8,856 nucleotides of DNA from Verrucomicrobiales bacterium (GTDB lineage Bacteria; Verrucomicrobiota; Verrucomicrobiia; Limisphaerales; UBA9464). Shown here piece after piece: positions 6,729-8,856 of the stretch. The first letter of the stretch is position 1. The number at the start of each line of letters is the position of its first letter. The translations under genes and the position numbers were made by a program. The notes under the pieces were generated by a model, which did no database searches, was not told the origin of the DNA, and saw nothing but the letters and a program-made list of their open reading frames with translations. The stretch lies in the NCBI GenBank assembly GCA_003445095.1, contig DLVS01000756.1, positions 1 to 8,856 on the forward strand, given 5' to 3'.

Positions 6729-6808
6729 TCGGCCGGAGCCGGCCAAGCGGGACTGCAGCCGGTGCGTTTTCCGAAGCTCGGTCTGCCGGACGCGCCGCGT
6801 CCCCAGGA

Positions 6809-8260
6809 TCAATTGCTCGTCAGGCGTTCCGGCGAAAGGAGTTCTGTCACTTTCTCCCGCGTTATCTGGCCGGACGAGACGACCAGGTCCGCGATATTGG
6901 CATTCGTGGACAGCGCCTCCTTGGCCAGCTTGGCGGCGGCTTCGTAGCCAATCTCCGGGATCAGCGCGGTGATCACGCCGACGAACGAGGCGACTTGTTT
7001 CGCCAGCCGTTCTTGGTTCGCGGTGATGCCCAGCACGCAGTTCTCTCGCAGGGTGGTCATCGCGGCAGTCATCCACTTGAGGTTCTCGAACAGCACGTGC
7101 GCCATCACCGGCTCGAAGGCATTGAGCTGAAGCTGCCCCGCCTCGGCGGCCATCGCCAGCGTCACGTCGCCGCCGGCCACGATGAAGGCAACCTCGTTGA
7201 CTACCTCCGGAATCACCGGGTTCACCTTACCTGGCATAATGCTCGAGCCGGCCTGCCGCGGCGGGAGATTGATTTCGCCGAAGCCCGCCTGCGGACCCGA
7301 CGAGAGGAGGCGGAGATCGTTGCAGATTTTCGACAGCTTCATCGCGTTCCGCTTCAATACGCCCGAAAGCTCCATGAAGACGCCGACATCGGTGGTCGCC
7401 TCGATCAGGTTGGATGCCGTGACGATGGGGAAGCCGGTGATCGCGGCCAGATGTTTCTGGACGGCCGCGGCGTAGCGCTGGTCCGCAGTGATGCCGGTGC
7501 CAATGGCGGTAGCACCGAGGTTGATTTCACCCAGTTCGACGAAGACGCGCTCAAAGCTCGCCCGGTCGTCAGCCAGCGTCACCGCAAAGCCTTCGAACTC
7601 CTGACCGAGCGTCATCGGCACGGCGTCCTGCAGTTGCGTGCGCCCTACTTTGACAATGCGGGCGAACTCTCGGCCCTTCGCGCGGAAAGCGTCTTCCAGC
7701 TGTTTGAGCTCGGCCAGCAGGCGCTCGATCGCCAGGCCCAAGCCGACTTTTAGGGCCGTGGGATAGGTGTCGTTGGTGCTTTGGCTGCGATTGACGTGAT
7801 CGTTGGGATGCAGGTGCTCGTAGCTGCCCTTGGGAAACCCCGCGAGCTCTAGGCCGCGGTTCGCGATCACCTCGTTCACGTTCATGTTGGTCGAGGTGCC
7901 GGCCCCGCCCTGCATGATGTCCACCACGAACTGGTCGTGCAGCTGCCCGTCCTTGATCTCCTCGCACACGCGGTCAATCAGCGCCGCCTTGTCCGCGGCG
8001 AGCACACCGATCTCGGCATTGGCTCGCGCCGCGGCCTGCTTGACGCAGGCGTACCCGAAAATGAGATCGGGATAGGTGGCAATCGGCCGGCCGCTGATGG
8101 CGAAGTTTTCCAAGGCCCGGAGGACGTTGATGCCCCAGTAGGCCTCGCCGGGAATTTCCCGGGAGCCGAGACTGTCGGTCTCGACGCGGGTCGTCCCGCA
8201 CGGTCCTTTCTGGGTGTTGATGCTCCTGCGGAAAGCGGCGTCGGCACGAAGGTCAGCCAT
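6809..8260 (-). CDS. aspA: Aspartate ammonia-lyase (aspartase)
   Basis: This 483-residue enzyme of the aspartase/fumarase superfamily converts L-aspartate to fumarate and ammonia in the cytosol as a homotetramer. Seen in order are: DSLGSREIPGEAYWG (29-43) with RALENF; GGAGTSTNMNVNE (118-130); HPNDHVNRSQSTNDTYPT (151-168), which holds substrate-binding Thr/Asn/Asp; GRTQLQDAVPMTLGQEF (206-222); and the mobile signature loop GSSIMPGKVNP (338-348), whose second Ser (340) aligns with the catalytic base. Gln in GRTQ and the REIP-AYWG N-terminus indicate aspartase; class II fumarase usually has GRTH. The N-terminus is some 15-20 residues longer than in the E. coli enzyme, but ATG 8260 is the only start before the conserved region. 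No Shine-Dalgarno sequence is seen. It begins 24 nt after the transglutaminase-like gene, so the two are probably co-transcribed. Confidence 0.93.
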   Translation of the reverse strand: MADLRADAAFRRSINTQKGPCGTTRVETDSLGSREIPGEAYWGINVLRALENFAISGRPIATYPDLIFGYACVKQAAARANAEIGVLAADKAALIDRVCEEIKDGQLHDQFVVDIMQGGAGTSTNMNVNEVIANRGLELAGFPKGSYEHLHPNDHVNRSQSTNDTYPTALKVGLGLAIERLLAELKQLEDAFRAKGREFARIVKVGRTQLQDAVPMTLGQEFEGFAVTLADDRASFERVFVELGEINLGATAIGTGITADQRYAAAVQKHLAAITGFPIVTASNLIEATTDVGVFMELSGVLKRNAMKLSKICNDLRLLSSGPQAGFGEINLPPRQAGSSIMPGKVNPVIPEVVNEVAFIVAGGDVTLAMAAEAGQLQLNAFEPVMAHVLFENLKWMTAAMTTLRENCVLGITANQERLAKQVASFVGVITALIPEIGYEAAAKLAKEALSTNANIADLVVSSGQITREKVTELLSPERLTSN

Positions 8261-8284
8261 GATAGGGTGGGTTAATTTGTTGGG

Positions 8285-8856
8285 TTAGTTGTTTGGTATC
8301 GCCGGCGGAGCAGACGGGAGGCTTGAGGGCTGAACTTCAGCTCCCAGGGCCACAACCTGGACGGAGACTTCCATCCGGTCGAAGGCGTTTGCCGGTCCCT
8401 CCCAAGAGCCGGCGAGCGGAATGGCTTTATCCTGCTCCCGGGCCACGGCGACGGAGATGTGCTCGGCCCCGGCGAGCTTGTTGTTCGTGGGATCGAAGCC
8501 ATGCCAGCCGGCGCCCGGAAGGTAGATTTCCGTCCACGCATGGGTGGCGCCATGCTGGCCCTCGGCCATTTGGATATATCCGCTGACGAAGCGGGCGCCG
8601 AAGCCCCAGTGCCGGGCGGCTTCCATCATGAGCACGGCATAGTCGCGGCAGGTGCCGCTGCCCTTTCTGAGCGTCTCACAGGGCAGTTGGACGCCGTGGT
8701 CATCGCGAGCGGCGTACCGAAGGGACTGAAATATGCGCGTGTTGAGGGCGGTCAGCAGGTCGAGCGTGTCAATGAGCTGGCCGGGACGGTAGAGGTCGAG
8801 CAGCCAGCCTTGGAGCGCGGGGCCGTCGTGCGGGTAGCTGGGAAGACGGAAGGGAA
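8285..8856 (-). CDS. Transglutaminase-like cysteine protease-fold protein (C-terminal part)
   Basis: The frame is open to the right edge, so the start is missing; about 189 residues are present. The papain-like transglutaminase triad is complete. Cys is in GSGTCRDYAVLMMEA (codon 8648-8650), His is in THAWTEIYLPG (codon 8540-8542), and Asp is in GWHGFDPTNN (codon 8492-8494). The segment before the Cys (LLTALNTRIFQSLRY, then GVQLPCETLRKGSGTC) matches the stand-alone bacterial transglutaminase-like family, which usually carries an N-terminal beta-rich domain, here outside the window. Members are thought to be cytosolic proteases or amide-bond enzymes, but substrates are mostly unknown. A Pro/Ser-rich tail of about 15 residues ends the protein. 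A GTG at 8635 could start a shorter frame, but it would cut off the catalytic Cys, so it is not a real start. Aspartase follows 24 nt downstream. Confidence 0.88.
   Translation of the reverse strand, partial: PFRLPSYPHDGPALQGWLLDLYRPGQLIDTLDLLTALNTRIFQSLRYAARDDHGVQLPCETLRKGSGTCRDYAVLMMEAARHWGFGARFVSGYIQMAEGQHGATHAWTEIYLPGAGWHGFDPTNNKLAGAEHISVAVAREQDKAIPLAGSWEGPANAFDRMEVSVQVVALGAEVQPSSLPSAPPAIPNN

Noticed and set aside
6687..7076. A 130-codon upstream extension of the permease frame
   Set aside because: It lies mostly inside the aspartase gene in another frame, is Arg-rich and not membrane-like, and the MFS homology begins after ATG 6686.
6995..7753. A 252-codon plus-strand frame opposite aspartase
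   Set aside because: It is antisense to a strongly conserved enzyme; the His/Arg-rich translation has no recognisable motif.
6809..8260. Class II fumarase as the identity of the lyase
   Set aside because: GRTQLQDAVPMTLGQEF and the REIP-AYWG N-terminus are aspartase-type; fumarases normally show GRTH at this site.
8268..8287. Direct repeat of TGGGTTA before aspartase
   Set aside because: Two 7-base copies, one overlapping the stop of the upstream gene, are too short to mean much.

Overview
The window is GC-rich bacterial chromosomal DNA, densely packed with genes. It contains no RNA genes, insertion sequences or CRISPR arrays that I can see. Several traits suggest a Planctomycetota-like or similar environmental bacterium: a cytosolic VIT/VWA protein, a free-standing Hanks-type kinase, and almost no Shine-Dalgarno sequences ahead of the starts. 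This assignment is an inference from gene style, not from a marker gene.

Layout. Positions 1-150 (minus) hold the first 50 codons of an exported protein resembling the SurA/PpiC N-terminal domain. Divergent from it is an apparent two-gene plus-strand operon: a MerR-like regulator (234-779) and, 31 nt later, a 753-residue VIT + VWA protein (811-3072). The spacer between the divergent genes (151-233) carries a promoter-like element overlapping short ACTGT/ACAGT repeats. Convergent to the operon is a ComF-type phosphoribosyltransferase (3171-3935, minus), with a strong hairpin between the two stop codons. Divergent from ComF is a stand-alone serine/threonine kinase-like protein (about 4111-4935, plus) with altered catalytic motifs. 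A second strong hairpin separates it from a minus-strand block.

The minus-strand block runs transglutaminase-like protein (from beyond 8856 to 8285), aspartate ammonia-lyase (8260-6809), then an MFS permease of the 14-helix type (6686-5046). The first two are 24 nt apart and probably co-transcribed. The permease lies 122 nt further on, behind a small dyad, so it may be read through or have its own control.

How the genes may work together. The clearest functional unit is the MerR-like/VIT-VWA pair, whose cellular role is not known to me. Aspartase makes fumarate and ammonia from aspartate; pairing with the permease may be metabolic or accidental. ComF, the kinase and the SurA-like gene look like independent single genes. 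I do not see a clear-cut novel defence or mobile system. The items most worth a second look are the regulator/VIT-VWA pair, with its probable leaderless start, and the kinase with Arg in place of the usual ATP-binding Lys.
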